Below, one piece after another: positions 22,318 to 33,098 of a stretch of DNA of 64,000 nt. The number at the start of each line of letters is the position of its first letter. The stretch's first letter is position 1. A model generated the notes under the pieces. The model worked only from the letters and a program-made list of their open reading frames with translations, made no database searches and was not told where the DNA came from. The translations under genes and the position numbers were made by a program. This DNA is from Pseudogymnoascus destructans (lineage: Eukaryota > Ascomycota > Leotiomycetes > Thelebolales > Thelebolaceae), in contig NW_020167520.1 of the NCBI RefSeq assembly GCF_001641265.1, positions 620,001 through 684,000 on the forward strand, read 5' to 3'.

Positions 22318-22610
22318 GCACGATGCCACTATATAAGTAGATAGTTGTAATGCTGACTTCTAAACAATAGAAGACACAGAGGTTTCTTGTGCAAGGTTGC
22401 AGCTGTAAGCACTAGCCATAGCACTAGCACTTAGCCATAACAATAGTTATTTCTTAGATAAGAGCTTCGTGCTCAACTCAATATAGTATTCTTTACATAC
22501 TGTAATGTGTTGCTTAGAAAGCCTTTGTGTCTGATCACCTACCTCCTCTAATAAGTAAACCTTATGTAAGAAACCTCTATACATCCTATCATTTAGGAAC
22601 TAGTGTTACA
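22318..22610 (-). repeat. LTR-like dispersed repeat, member 3
   Basis: On the minus strand it begins TGTAACACTAGTTCC at 22610 and shows the family's 190-bp consensus, ending GTGGCATCGTGCC. It is interrupted by the 97-bp mini-element at 22346-22442. Confidence 0.75.
22346..22442 (+). mobile_element. 97-bp mini LTR-like insertion
   Basis: It starts TGTAATGCTGACTTC and ends GCCATAACA, with the perfect 5-bp duplication ATAGT at 22341-22345 and 22443-22447. Its start matches the first bases of the repeat at 59577, so it is a very short derivative of the same family, inserted inside another family member. Confidence 0.85.
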
Positions 22611-22843
22611 GGACATCTACAAAGGCACGCCACTGTAGTGCCTGTAACAAGACCGGTCATAATGTAAGAACTTGCCAAAATGATGCAGCGGCATCTATTA
22701 CAGTTATTACTAAATAGTTTAATTAATATCTGTTATAACGTACATGTATAGCGAAAGCGCCAAACAAGCGAAAGCGCCAAAATTATCTACCCTCACGACA
22801 AACATTGCGATAAATCTACCACAACATTAGAAATCAATTGAAA

Positions 22844-23416
22844 CTACTCGGAGTCCTCTTCCTCAGAGGTGTCTATTACAATCTGACACGTGCGCGCATT
22901 GTGCCCAGTCTCACCACACTTGCCACAGCGACGGGCACGGGTTTCTTCCCTTGGCTTCCGACCACGGCTTGCCCTTATTTCCTGCTCTACCTGCTGCACA
23001 ACATCCCTCTCATCCTGTAGCTCTTGCGCCCCTTGTTGACTAAGTGATCCTCCTTGCTGTAGTCGTGTTTTCCTAGCTCTCCGGCGCTTGCTTAGTACTT
23101 CATTTGCCTGTCGTAGGTTTTGGTTCTCTCCCTTTAGCAGTGCTAATTGATGCATTATTTGCGATGCACCCTTTGTAAACTGGTCAACAGCTGCATAGAT
23201 TGAGGTTGGAGAGCTATTTTGATGGCGTGAAATCCGAGTTTTAATAAATGTAGACTGTGACATAGCTTCAATTGGGTTGTTTGGTGTCTGAGAAACCCAA
23301 GGTTGAGCAGTACCTGGGCGGGAGCTTGGAGGCGTTGGTGTCCTTAACTTAAGATCAAGTGTAGATATCACTCTCTCAGGGTCAAATGGAAGAAGCCCTG
23401 CCCCTCGGAACCCGCC
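22844..23416 (-). pseudogene. C-terminal zinc-knuckle part of the transposase, copy 2
   Basis: Same sequence as in copy 1: an open frame downstream of the shared TGA, coiled coil, CCHC knuckle and acidic end. Confidence 0.8.
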
Positions 23417-24499
23417 TCAAATGTTACTTTCCGTCATTGTAGTGTTAAATGCAGCGTGGAAGGCAGGAAAGAAGTCATCCTTTGTAATATGAGAAATATG
23501 AGCCTGCATCATATCTTCAATTTGCCGACCATAGGCCTGCTTTAACGGGCCGAAACAGCCAACATCAAGTGGCTGGAGTAGATGAGAAGAGTGAGCAGGC
23601 ATACAAAGCGTAATAATGTTGTGTTCCTTGCAGTACTCCTCAAACTCATCTGAGTGGTGGCTCTCATGACCATCAAGGACTAACAAGCGATAACCACCAA
23701 CACTCCGGGCCTTTGTATGCTTCTCAAAGTGCTGAATCCAATCCATGCCTCTCTCGTTTGTAGTCCAGCCATTTTCAGTAACAGAAATCACCCAATCGCT
23801 TGAAAATCCACTATTCTCATACCAAGATGTAAGGTGGTTTTTGCCTGCAACAATGATAAATGGTGGTACTGCCCAACCTTGAGAACTAACGCCTTGGATT
23901 ACTGTAACCCATTCCCGATTACCAGGCTGTACCTTCTTTGCTTTTGCCCGCCCGTCTGAGCTTGTTACAACCATAGCAGTTGAGATAACGCCCATCATAA
24001 ACCCAGTCTCATCAAAGTTGTAGATATCTGCTTCATCGATACCATATTTCGCAATTGTGTTACGCACAAGCTCAAACCAGCCATTAATAACTTCTGGATC
24101 TTCGCACTTAGCCCTCTGGTAGTCGTATTTGCGCTGAAAGCGTGTCTGGAGCTCTACACGCCGCTTAACAAAGTTTGAAGCCCAACGCGACCCAACGCGT
24201 GACGCGTCGCGTGTTGCAAGTAGTCGACTTGCCATATCTTCAACAACAGACAGCCGAGGAGGAAACCCTTTGGCAGCTAGGTCGAGTATATACTGAACAA
24301 GGACGGACTCCTCTAGGTTAGTTAATTTCCGTGAGTTGGCTTGGATATCGCGTCGTGAAGGTACACCTTCTAGACGACGACCTAGCTTGCGGTGGTCCAC
24401 AGAATAGATCCTAGCAGCAACTCGAAGGCGTAACTTTGGGTCGCTTTGCATAGCCTGGATAGCTAGCACTAATTGGCTTTCATCGTTTTTATGGGGCAT
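23417..24499 (-). CDS. Pogo-type transposase, copy 2
   Basis: 360 residues, identical in translation to the protein at 15879-16961, with helix-turn-helix region and all three catalytic Asp motifs, ending at the same TGA. Identity to copy 1 implies recent transposition or recent gene conversion between the copies. Confidence 0.9.
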   Translation of the reverse strand: MPHKNDESQLVLAIQAMQSDPKLRLRVAARIYSVDHRKLGRRLEGVPSRRDIQANSRKLTNLEESVLVQYILDLAAKGFPPRLSVVEDMASRLLATRDASRVGSRWASNFVKRRVELQTRFQRKYDYQRAKCEDPEVINGWFELVRNTIAKYGIDEADIYNFDETGFMMGVISTAMVVTSSDGRAKAKKVQPGNREWVTVIQGVSSQGWAVPPFIIVAGKNHLTSWYENSGFSSDWVISVTENGWTTNERGMDWIQHFEKHTKARSVGGYRLLVLDGHESHHSDEFEEYCKEHNIITLCMPAHSSHLLQPLDVGCFGPLKQAYGRQIEDMMQAHISHITKDDFFPAFHAAFNTTMTESNI

Positions 24500-24597
24500 G
24501 TTTTGTTGTTGAGGAATTTAACATTTAGTTGGGGGGTTTGGTCACCGCATCATTTTGGCGCTTTCGCTTGTTTGGCGCTTTCGCTATACATGTACGT

Positions 24598-25550
24598 TAG
24601 TGGTGTTGCAATTTAGGTTTATTCTTAAGCGTTGCCGCGAGGTGGCGCGCTCACCTAGGTGGCGCGCTCGCTTGTGAAGTACGTTATTTGTGTTCTACAA
24701 CCCGAAATCTACACGGCCAATAGTTCTCCCGAGAGCGGTAACACTTCTACCTTCTACACCACTTTTTACATAACTTTCTACTTCCACCTATATTTATACC
24801 AAGGCACCACAACTGCACCACTGCTTTAGAAGGAGAAGTGTATCCTTGCCAACTTTCCTGCAGACAACACCGCAGGTAAGACAAGAGTCCATGCCTCACT
24901 TCTTGACCTCTCAAGCCACTCTGGCCTAGCCTCTTGTGGACTCTTGGTCTGCAAATCGATCAAAGCACACGTTACACTGCTGGCTTCCGGACTCTCAGAG
25001 CCAGCCAAAACGTGAACCTACTACAGTTCACATCAATTTGTATGTAGGTTGCAACACAACTTCAATCCATGGGCTATGGCTGTCCCTCCGTGGGCTATCT
25101 GAGCGATTTCACTCTGTTTCGAAAATGAATTTCATTGGATTTTATAGTTCAATCCACTTTCCAAGTCAACCTCGATATGGCTTGTAAGGATACCGCGCAG
25201 GCTCATTTGTGTGCATCCCTTACGCCAGCTCAACTTCACTTGTTTCTTTCAGTGCTCTGTTTTCAATGCCTTTTTATTATTATTGAAGGACCAATCCCCG
25301 TACCGCCCAACTGCAAGCCCTCTGCTGCGTTGGTGTTGCGTCTCCCTTTGTTCAAAGCGAATTCTTTTCAACCCTATTCAAGTGTTCTTTGTCCGAACAC
25401 TTTCTACTTTCCGGGGATGAAGATCTTACATTTAAGATCAGAAACCATAAATAACAGCTGCTCTTGCTTATTCTCCTACAATACAATGGCTAACTTGGAT
25501 GAGCAGGTCACTCTTGGGACAGAAGGCACGACCGTGCCCAAAGTCCAAAC
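24598..25550. other. Terminal-repeat remnant, then promoter side of the DUF262 gene
   Basis: At 24634-24686, GGTGGCGCGCTC occurs twice, followed by GCTTGTGAAGTACGTTA. This looks like a lone terminal repeat of another pogo/Fot-type element (compare the MITE at 29483). The remaining 850 bp has no recognisable gene and is taken as 5' flank. Confidence 0.5.
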
Positions 25551-27388
25551 ATGCCGCCACAAAGACCCCCAAGCTCATCTGGTCCGTCATCTTCCTTGAT
25601 GGTCTCGCAAGATGACTACGTCCCGCCAGTCAGATGTGACCCAAGCGTCCGTGTCAAAGCAGAGAGGGATGGCGATAACGATCATGATGACTTCGTCGAT
25701 GTCGACGATGAGGCAGAAGAGCTTCTTGCCGATGCCGATGGAGTCCCTATGTACTCTGATGCCGACTTTAAGATACGCCAAGTCGCATCCCCATTTATCG
25801 TCCAGCGTACACTAGTGAGTCTATATAGTATGTCCCTTGCCATAACCATTCTCTATTTAATACTGACACGTAAGCAGACTTGAGCAAGACGAAATACCTG
25901 AAGCTGGACCCTGAGTATCAGCGAGATGTGGTTTGGGATGAGACGAGGTCGTCAGGCCTAATTGCCTCTGTCCTGCAAGGTTACTTCATCCCCCCCATTA
26001 TTTTCAACGTGTTAGAAGAATGGGAGACGTTGGATAGCGGCGAAGAAATAATGCGACATTGTCGGATTTGTGTTGATGGAAAGCAACGTCTCACCTCCCT
26101 TCAGAAGTTCATGGAGGGCAAAATCGGAGTGTCCGACTCGTCGCACCCACCGAAGAAGTGGTTTTTCTGCCACCCGATTGTCGGCGGTGTTGAAAAGCAA
26201 TCAAACCACAATATCCTTCCGCTGAAGACAAAGAAGTTTTTCGAGTCTCGAATGTTTTGCTGCTATGAATACCAGAAACTCACGCCTTCTGTTGAAGAGA
26301 CGATGTTTCAGCTCGTCCAACGCGGGATGCCACTTACCCCAGCTGAAAAAATGCGTGCCATGTCGACACCATGGGCAAATTTTGCAAAGCAGTATGAGAA
26401 CGATTACCCAGCTGTCCTCTCTCTAGGTAGACAGAGCAGGGCCTCTGGCTTCCGTCAGATCATGTCAATATTCTGCCAGATCATGGAAGTCATGTCTCCA
26501 AGTGCCGACAAGAAAAAGAACAGAGAAGGAGCAGGATGGAAGCCAACTTACCAAGCCACCCCATCAAACCTCACAAAGCTGCTTATGGATACGCCATCCC
26601 TAAACGAAAGTGTCAAGAGAAAATTCAAAAAGGTTTTCGACAAATATGCCGAGCTCATCGCATCGTGCTCAGAGCCAGATAAGGATTCGCCCACCGGATC
26701 CTCAATCAAGAAGAACAGTTGCTTTGCGCCTACTCCGGAGGGCCTAAAGAATAGAGGGGCATCCCACGTCAGGACCTTCTCACCGCTCGAGGTTGTCGCC
26801 ACCGCAATCTTGCTCCTCCGCCATATGGACGATAGAACCGACACGATGCTCCAAGGTGACATCATGGAAATGCGCGTCTACCTCCGCCAGAAGAACAAGG
26901 ACCTGCGGCTGAACAACACATGCTGGGCTGATTCCTATCAATTCATTGATGTCGACATGATCCAGATTCGCGGTGGAGCAGGGGCCTCGAGACGACGTGC
27001 GCCTCCTGTGTCGCAGCAAGCTCTTCCAATTGAAATCGATAGCGATGCCCCAGATAATCAAGCGGGCCGACGCACCTCCGCACGCAGAAATACAGATGGG
27101 TCATCCGCGCTGCCAATGCGTGGGGTAGATCAAAATGGTGATGCAAGGCCCACTCGGTCAGGGCGAGTGGGCATGAGCTCCTTGACGGCTTCAATTGCGA
27201 ACGGCAGTCCGATAATGACGGACGGCCTATCCAGTCCGCAGGCTGGATGGGGAGGACCACAGGTAGCACCAACGGCACCAGCGGCACCGATGGCTCCGAT
27301 GGTGCAGACAATCCAGCCTCGGAAGCGTCTCCATGGATCTGATGGCAGTGCAGCCCCTACTATCAGGCGTGTTCGACCGAGAGATTGA
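25551..27388 (+). CDS. DUF262 (GmrSD N-terminal-like) protein
   Basis: Two exons, 25551-25827 and 25878-27388, give 595 residues. The intron has GTATGT donor, CTGAC branch site and CAG acceptor, and it is the only option that keeps frame into NLSKTKYL. The DUF262 core shows LDPEYQRDVVW at residues 102-112 and CVDGKQRL at 157-164. The latter corresponds to the DGQQR box of the ParB/Srx-like fold shared with the GmrS part of bacterial type IV restriction enzymes. No nuclease (DUF1524/HNH) domain is seen. The last 160 or so residues are low-complexity and basic, ending PRKRLHGSDG...RRVRPRD, suggesting nuclear location. An acidic patch stands near residue 45. The role of fungal members is not established. 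It borders the transposon nest. Confidence 0.85.
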
Positions 27389-28208
27389 GATGGTGTGCGT
27401 GGTCCTCTGGTCTCAACTCGTCCGCTGACAGCTGCAGACACATGCTTGATACTTCCCTTCTTTTGGTTTAGCCTTTGCAAATCCGACAGGACTACCCTTC
27501 TATCTACATACTCAGATTACAACAATGCAACGATTTAACGAAAACGATTACGCTGCTCTTTCCAAAACATCTCTTAAGTTTCGCCGTCGTCGGAGACCGC
27601 CGCGATACACAACTTGCATGTGCAAGATATTTATGCACCCTCGGGCTTTTCATTACTTCCATCTTTTGGTTTCCCGGTTCCTCATGCATGTTTGCCTGAG
27701 TTTTGCTCGAAGAGAGCCGTTTGGGTGGTTGATGGTTTGTTGCCATGTAATGATTGACCTGTTGCATGCTAATGGAGAGAGAGACGTTGCAAGGGGGGTA
27801 GAAGAGATAGCTTATTATCTCGTTGCGAATGCATGGCTTTCAAAGATCATATTTCGTTGTAATATTCTGTGTGTTTCTGAACATGCCATGTCTTTCTTGA
27901 CAAAGCTCGCACGAATCCCCGTCCTGCCTAGGTATCTTAACTCCATTTGCCACCGCCCTTGCCCCCAATTCCGACCCCTTGTGAGCAATGATTCCTCCCG
28001 CACCCCCAACATCCATCCCTTGTGTAATGGTTCATCCGGCCCTGGGCTCAGCTATCCCCTGACCGCCACTTTGTGATGCCAAATCCATCATGGCTCACAC
28101 ACCACCCATCACGTCGGCGTCGCACAGCCATCCCTCTATCCATTACCAACCAGTCTCTCGGGCCCTCTCTTTACTCGAGTATGCAATATCCCTCCTTTCC
28201 TCTCTCCC
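27389..28208. other. Convergent 3' flanks, nothing recognised
   Basis: This stretch lies between the DUF262 gene and the Hsk3 gene, which point at each other. A 183-codon open frame at 27525 has no recognisable protein features and is probably chance. Confidence 0.5.
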
Positions 28209-28661
28209 TCACGTATCTCCCGCCTGCGACCCCTCCTGTCCACCCCCCGCCACAGTCTCCTCCCCCAACACCTTCGAGGCAGCCATGAATCTATCACTTG
28301 TATTAGCCCCCATTCCAGCTTCCCGCGCCCCGAAACCCAGAAAAGAGAAAAACTCACAACCCCCCATGCCACCCTCCTAGCCCCCGTACACACTCGGCCT
28401 GCACACTCGTCATGCGTACCAGATTCTCGAGATCCGCCAGATTGGCGCTCAGCTGGGCCAGTTGCGCGTGGAGGTGGGACTATAGCGCGAGAATGTCAGC
28501 TAGCTTGGCCAGTACAGTATACTACGCGCTCATTCCAGATGAGTCGGGGGTTTCGGAGGGGAAGATCGGGCCGGGGGGGGGGGGAGACGTACAAGTTGAC
28601 GCGGCTTGATGCTGCTCGGTGCTGTGCTCAGGCGCGGGGGCCCGCGTGATGAGGATGCCAT
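28209..28661 (-). CDS. hsk3: DASH/Dam1 complex subunit Hsk3
   Basis: Three short exons on the minus strand (28661-28593, 28479-28358, 28290-28209) encode 90 residues. Residues 20-66 carry the Hsk3 helix KPRQLSHLHAQLAQLSANL, then ADLENLVRMTSVQAE and RGLGGWHGGL. A second conserved piece, FMAASKVLGEE, follows. Both introns (113 and 67 nt) have GT...TAG borders, and the first has a CTGAC branch site. In the family this small helical subunit is part of the ten-protein ring that couples kinetochores to spindle microtubules. Each exon is too short to show as a long ORF, but the family match across both splice junctions is convincing. A run of C (G on the plus strand, 28573-28584) lies in intron 1. 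Confidence 0.9.
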
Positions 28662-29482
28662 CCCTTACTGCGTTTGTGGCGCCCTGTGCGCGTCGCCGTG
28701 CTTGTTCGATAGGGTATTTTAAATATTCGGCGATTGTGAACCTCGTTCAGTGCAATGTGGAGCTGGCTCGGAACGCTGTACTAGTGGGACATGTAACGCT
28801 CGGTTAGCCCCCTCTCAGCTTCGTAGCCTTGTCGGTTGCGTACCGACATGATGACAGTTATACAAGCACAAAACCTTGATTCCAAGCACGGATATATGAA
28901 GCACAAGAATGAAGTACGAGCACATGTTTATACGAGCATGATGTACGCGTACGAGTACTACAAACGGCAGAGCGATACTCTACTCTCGTAATGCTGCTCT
29001 TCCGACTGGTTGGACAACGACGTTTCGGAGAGACACTCCATCGGACCACCTGCTGATCTGGGAAGGGTCGAAGGTCCAGTAATACTCCAACGTCCGTCCA
29101 CTTTACTCCTCGCACTGGCATTCGGGTTCGCAAGAGCCGGCCGATCGATATGGCTCTAGACTACTCCAAACCATCCCCGCCTCCACAAATTCGTTGTGGC
29201 ACTGAAACGATGTGAACCCCCTCCTCCTCCTGCTGTGCTCTTGTATAATTATGGAATTATTATGGAATTATGAAAATATTATCCTCCTTGCTCTCGCGTG
29301 GATGATGTTGTGCCTCCTCTTCGGGAGGGAGCCATCCCGAGTCAACTAGTATGTACAAGCCAAGGGGGTTTGAGACATATTTACATATACTCGTACTTTG
29401 GGTCAAGAATTGTTAACAGGGGAACCATGTACGTAGTTCCACCTCGACGCTGTTTTAAAAAGTTGCGAGAAATAATAATATA
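28662..29482. other. Intergenic, 5' flank of Hsk3
   Basis: I see no gene; short ORFs here have no recognisable features. Confidence 0.5.
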
Positions 29483-29840
29483 ACGTATTTCACATGCGAG
29501 TCGCCCACACAAGCACCTCATTACAACATAATATCTTTATAGTCTTTTTCCTATGCGCTTGAATTCATATACCTTGATCTTACCGAGTAGAGTGATTAGT
29601 TTAGTAATTATTAAGATGTTAGTTTTTAAGGTTGTAGATATCACCCATGTCTTAGTATCTTAAGAATTACTAAATATATTACTATAAAATTAACATGTAA
29701 GACTTTAAATCCATAGGGAAACCTAACGATATATTTTTGAAATCTATTATTGTGAGATATTATGTTGTAAATTTCCTAATTTTTAGTGAGAAATGAGGTG
29801 AACGAGCCGCTTGTGTGGGCGACTCGCATGTGAAATACGT
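29483..29840. mobile_element. Mariner/pogo-type MITE, 358 bp
   Basis: 32-bp perfect terminal inverted repeats beginning ACGTATTTCACATGCGAG, flanked by TA on both sides (29481-29482, 29841-29842). The interior is AT-rich and non-coding. Both the TA target and the ACGTA start resemble the 1,860-bp pogo element and the remnant at 24686, so a related transposase may mobilise it. Confidence 0.95.
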
Positions 29841-29845
29841 TACCA

Positions 29846-29911
29846 CTCGTACGTAAGTAAGTACGTGACGCGTTATATTATTATATAACGCGTCACGTAC
29901 TTACGTACGAG
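29846..29911. repeat. 66-bp near-perfect palindrome
   Basis: CTCGTACGTAAG at 29846 pairs with CTTACGTACGAG ending at 29911. The arms are complementary apart from a 4-nt insertion (TAAG/AAGT) in the left arm. It directly abuts the MITE. It could be a tiny palindromic element or a fold-back scar. Confidence 0.9.
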
Positions 29912-30561
29912 AGTTAAAGCAGCATAACATTACTCGGGTTTTTATTAGACTATACTTCTACAAGGGGGGAGACGATCATTGCAGGTTTAACAATTATTAA
30001 AGTGCCTACGCAGAACTGCACTGGCCAAGTCACCGCCGTCCACTAAAGGAATATCGGGACGGGCCCCTACTTAGTACGGAAAGTAAGTTTTGTGAGTGGG
30101 GGGCCTAGATATATGTGATCGATACACGAGTTTATGCTGTTGTGCACAAATTCTGGGGTCCCATGCTCGATCCACTCACAAAACTTTTGAACATTACCTC
30201 CGTAGACGAGCCATTCTCGATGGGACTACAGTACATGCAGACCGGGCCCAAATGAAACCGACGATGCTCAAAGCTCCTCTATCGGCGCATTCCTCCGGGG
30301 AAGATGCCTGGGCAGTTAGTGATGGAAAGTAAGACATATATTTAACCAGCACATCCAATTTGTCTCCTTATGAAGCGTCTATCGTCCTCTGTGTCACATC
30401 GTCCTCGATCTTGTTTGTCTCTTCCCATATCTTCTTGCTCATCCCGCATCTTTCTTCGTGGCCGCTGGCCCTTCCCTAAAACTCTATTTTACTCTACCTT
30501 GTGGTTTAATCCCCACCACAGATCTGCAGTCGTCTAGAAGGTCGACTCACACCCTTTCAAC
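29912..30561. other. Promoter side of the P450 gene
   Basis: I see no gene. CT-rich stretches precede the start codon at 30562, as in many fungal promoters. Confidence 0.5.
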
Positions 30562-32311
30562 ATGTTTGTCGATGCTCTCAAGGACTTCGCGGCTGAGTCC
30601 CCCGCCGCAGCAAGTCTTGCCGGCGTTCTTCTCGTCGTCTCTCTCATATACTACTTCGTCCAGCGCCCGCAGCGGCTTAACTTCCCTGTTGTCGAGTTGG
30701 GCGATGACTTGGGCTATGATCGAGCTCTTGATGAGGGCTTCTCAAAGGTAAGTTCACACAGTGCTATCAGACACAGGATTGGGCATGTGTGCTAACACCT
30801 CCAAAAGTATCCCGATTCGCCGTTTGTCCTCCCAACCAACCCGCCGGTGGTTATTCTGCCACACGCATGCGTGAATGAAATCAAGTCCCTACCAGAGAAC
30901 AAAGTGTCGTTCAAGAAAGACGTCCAGCATATGTTTACTTGCAAGGTAACTGGCATTGGCGCAGAATCACATGAGCTCCTCTCCGCCGTTAAGATCGACC
31001 TCACCAGGCACCTCGCCAGCGTCCTCGATGGACTCCAGGATGAGACCCGCTATGCTATCAACTCCGAATTTGGCCGATGCGAAGACTGGACGCCCCAGCC
31101 CGTGTACTTCAAGCTCACCCGGATAGTCGCGCTTCTCAGCGGCCGCGTCTTCGTTGGTCGGCCTCTGAGCCGCGATGAAGCGTGGCTGAAAGCAACGATC
31201 AACTACACGTGGGCTTGCATCCGGGCCTCCGATGCCTGCAAGAGATATAGCCCATACCTCCGCAACATCGTTGGCCCCTACCTAAAGGAAGTTAAGGACT
31301 TGAAAAAGCACCGACAGGATGGTGCGGACCTGTTGCGGCCTCTCCTGAATGACCTCCTTGAGAGAGAGGCCAGTGAGAAGCCCGGTTCAGGCGGGTTCGA
31401 CGATCAGCAGGGCACGTTCTGCTCGTGGGTTCTCAAATACACTGTTGAGAAGGACCGGGCGAGCGCACTGAACTTGGCCAACTCCCAGATGACCCGTGAG
31501 TATCTCGGCCCCCACGCCCAGCTGCACGTGTACTAATCGCCTATCTAGTATCATTCGCAGCTATCCACACCAGCTCCATGGCACTCTCGCAGGTAGTCTT
31601 CGATCTTGCTGCACGTCCTGAGTATATCAAGGGTCTCCGCGAGGAGATTAAAGAGGTCCTCGCCGAAGACGGCTACGACATCGATGGCGATGGATTCACG
31701 AGGCTAAAGAAGTCCTCCTACACGAAGCTCCGCAAGCTCGACAGCTTCCTCAAAGAAAGCCAAAGACTCTCACCTCCCAGCATCAGTTTGTCCCCCTGAC
31801 CCCCTCAACATGCCCCATTCTAACAAAACCTCCAGTCTCCATGCAGCGCATGACAACCGCCCCTGTTACCCTCTCCACCGGCCACACCATCCCCACCAAC
31901 ACCCGCCTCGCCTTCGCCTCCCAAGCCATCCACCGTTCCACCCGGACCACCACCTTCTCACCTGAATACAACCCTGCCTCCTACGCCCCGCCCTCCGTCT
32001 TCGACGGCCTGCGTTTCTACAAGCTGCGCGAGATGCCTGGCAAGGAGAACCGCCACCAGTTCGTCACAACAGGCGAGGATAATTTGTCCTTCGGACACGG
32101 GACCCATGCGTGTCCTGGGAGGTTCTTTGCTAGTAATGAGATTAAGGTTGTGCTCATTGAGTTTTTGAGGAATTGGGATGTGAGGTTGAAGGGGGATACG
32201 GAGAGGAAGGGGGGAGATAGGCCGTCGAACTTGATTAAGGATAGTGCGTGTGTGCCAAATATGGAGGCGGTGTTGGAGTTTAGGAGGTTGAAGAGCGAGG
32301 AGTGCGTGTAG
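30562..32311 (+). CDS. Membrane-anchored cytochrome P450
   Basis: Four exons (30562-30747, 30808-31495, 31549-31785, 31836-32311) encode 528 residues. An N-terminal hydrophobic anchor spans about residues 18-34. The I-helix is SFAAIHTSS near 293, the K-helix ExxR is ESQR near 363, FDGLRF stands near 430, and the heme loop is SFGHGTHACPGRFF with Cys near 463. The heme loop and I-helix resemble fungal CYP68/CYP503-type enzymes that oxidise terpenoids, but the substrate cannot be told. All introns are 50-60 nt GT...AG and phase-consistent (phases 0, 1, 1). No terpene cyclase or PKS gene is within the window, so cluster membership is not supported. All hallmark residues are present and it looks functional. 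Confidence 0.9.
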
Positions 32312-33098
32312 GCGGGGGATGTTTGGATAAGTTTGGATTTGGTAAAAGGATGGCTTGATGGGGAATGGTTTGTACCGCGCGATTTACGTAGGGATGGAGA
32401 TATGGGAATCTACGTATGTCGAAGCTGATCTACTTAGCATTTCTATTTAAACGATGCAACGAAATTGATGGAAGTTTTCCGCACAGTATCTCCTGGTTTT
32501 GAAACCTGCATTGCTTCACTTTCACCGTTGTGACGACATATTTAAGTGATCACTATTTTATTTCTAAATAAAACGGACTTGCAACTTCCATGGACTCGTA
32601 ACCGTCTACATCTACAGTACCATCTAACCCTAAATACGATTCTCCTTGCCGTTGATGACGAACACAGCTACGTCCACATGCGCCTTTCCTCCGCCAATAC
32701 GCGTACAGTCGCCGCGAGTAACTGCGACAGGAGTTCGAGGGAATTCCTCACATCAGCAACCTAAACTACTAAGAGCAATACCGCAGCGACGCGCGTAGGA
32801 TTTCGAGGCACAAACTTTCTACCAGGATAACCAGGAGACAAATGCGGCAAGCTGCAGCGGCATTGGACGTCTCTCTCGCCCATTAGGAAGCTGCATGTTA
32901 GCCACCAACCGAATTTTCGCTGATGGAAAATATATTAATGGATTTCTATCCGGAACAGGTGGTATTCTTATATATCATATCTCGTATAACAGCCCATACA
33001 TGCCATACCTGGCCAGGCCGTGTGTATCCTATCCCATTAACGCCGCCGACCCGATTGTCTGTATCGTAACGACCAAGCAGCCCGTTTTCAGCCTCCAA
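32312..33098. other. Intergenic between convergent genes
   Basis: 3' flanks of the P450 and of the copper transporter. Nothing recognised. Confidence 0.5.

Larger units (their letters stand above)
22738..24597 (-). mobile_element. Pogo/Fot-like element, copy 2
   Basis: 1,860 bp, same terminal repeats and TA flanks (22736-22737, 24598-24599) as copy 1, in opposite orientation. The predicted proteins are identical to those of copy 1 over both halves, including the internal TGA. The flanking sequence differs from copy 1, so this is a separate insertion and not a segmental duplication. Confidence 0.97.

Noticed and set aside
25135..25599. 154-codon ORF upstream of and overlapping the DUF262 start
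   Set aside because: It is out of frame with the clear DUF262 gene and shows no recognisable protein features.
25815..25877. Alternative DUF262 intron beginning at GTGAGT (25815)
   Set aside because: It would put the second exon out of frame or into a stop; the GTATGT donor at 25828 keeps frame and gives a normal 50-nt intron.
27525..28076. 183-codon plus-strand ORF after the DUF262 gene
   Set aside because: No domain, irregular composition, and it lies in the 3' flank between two convergent genes.
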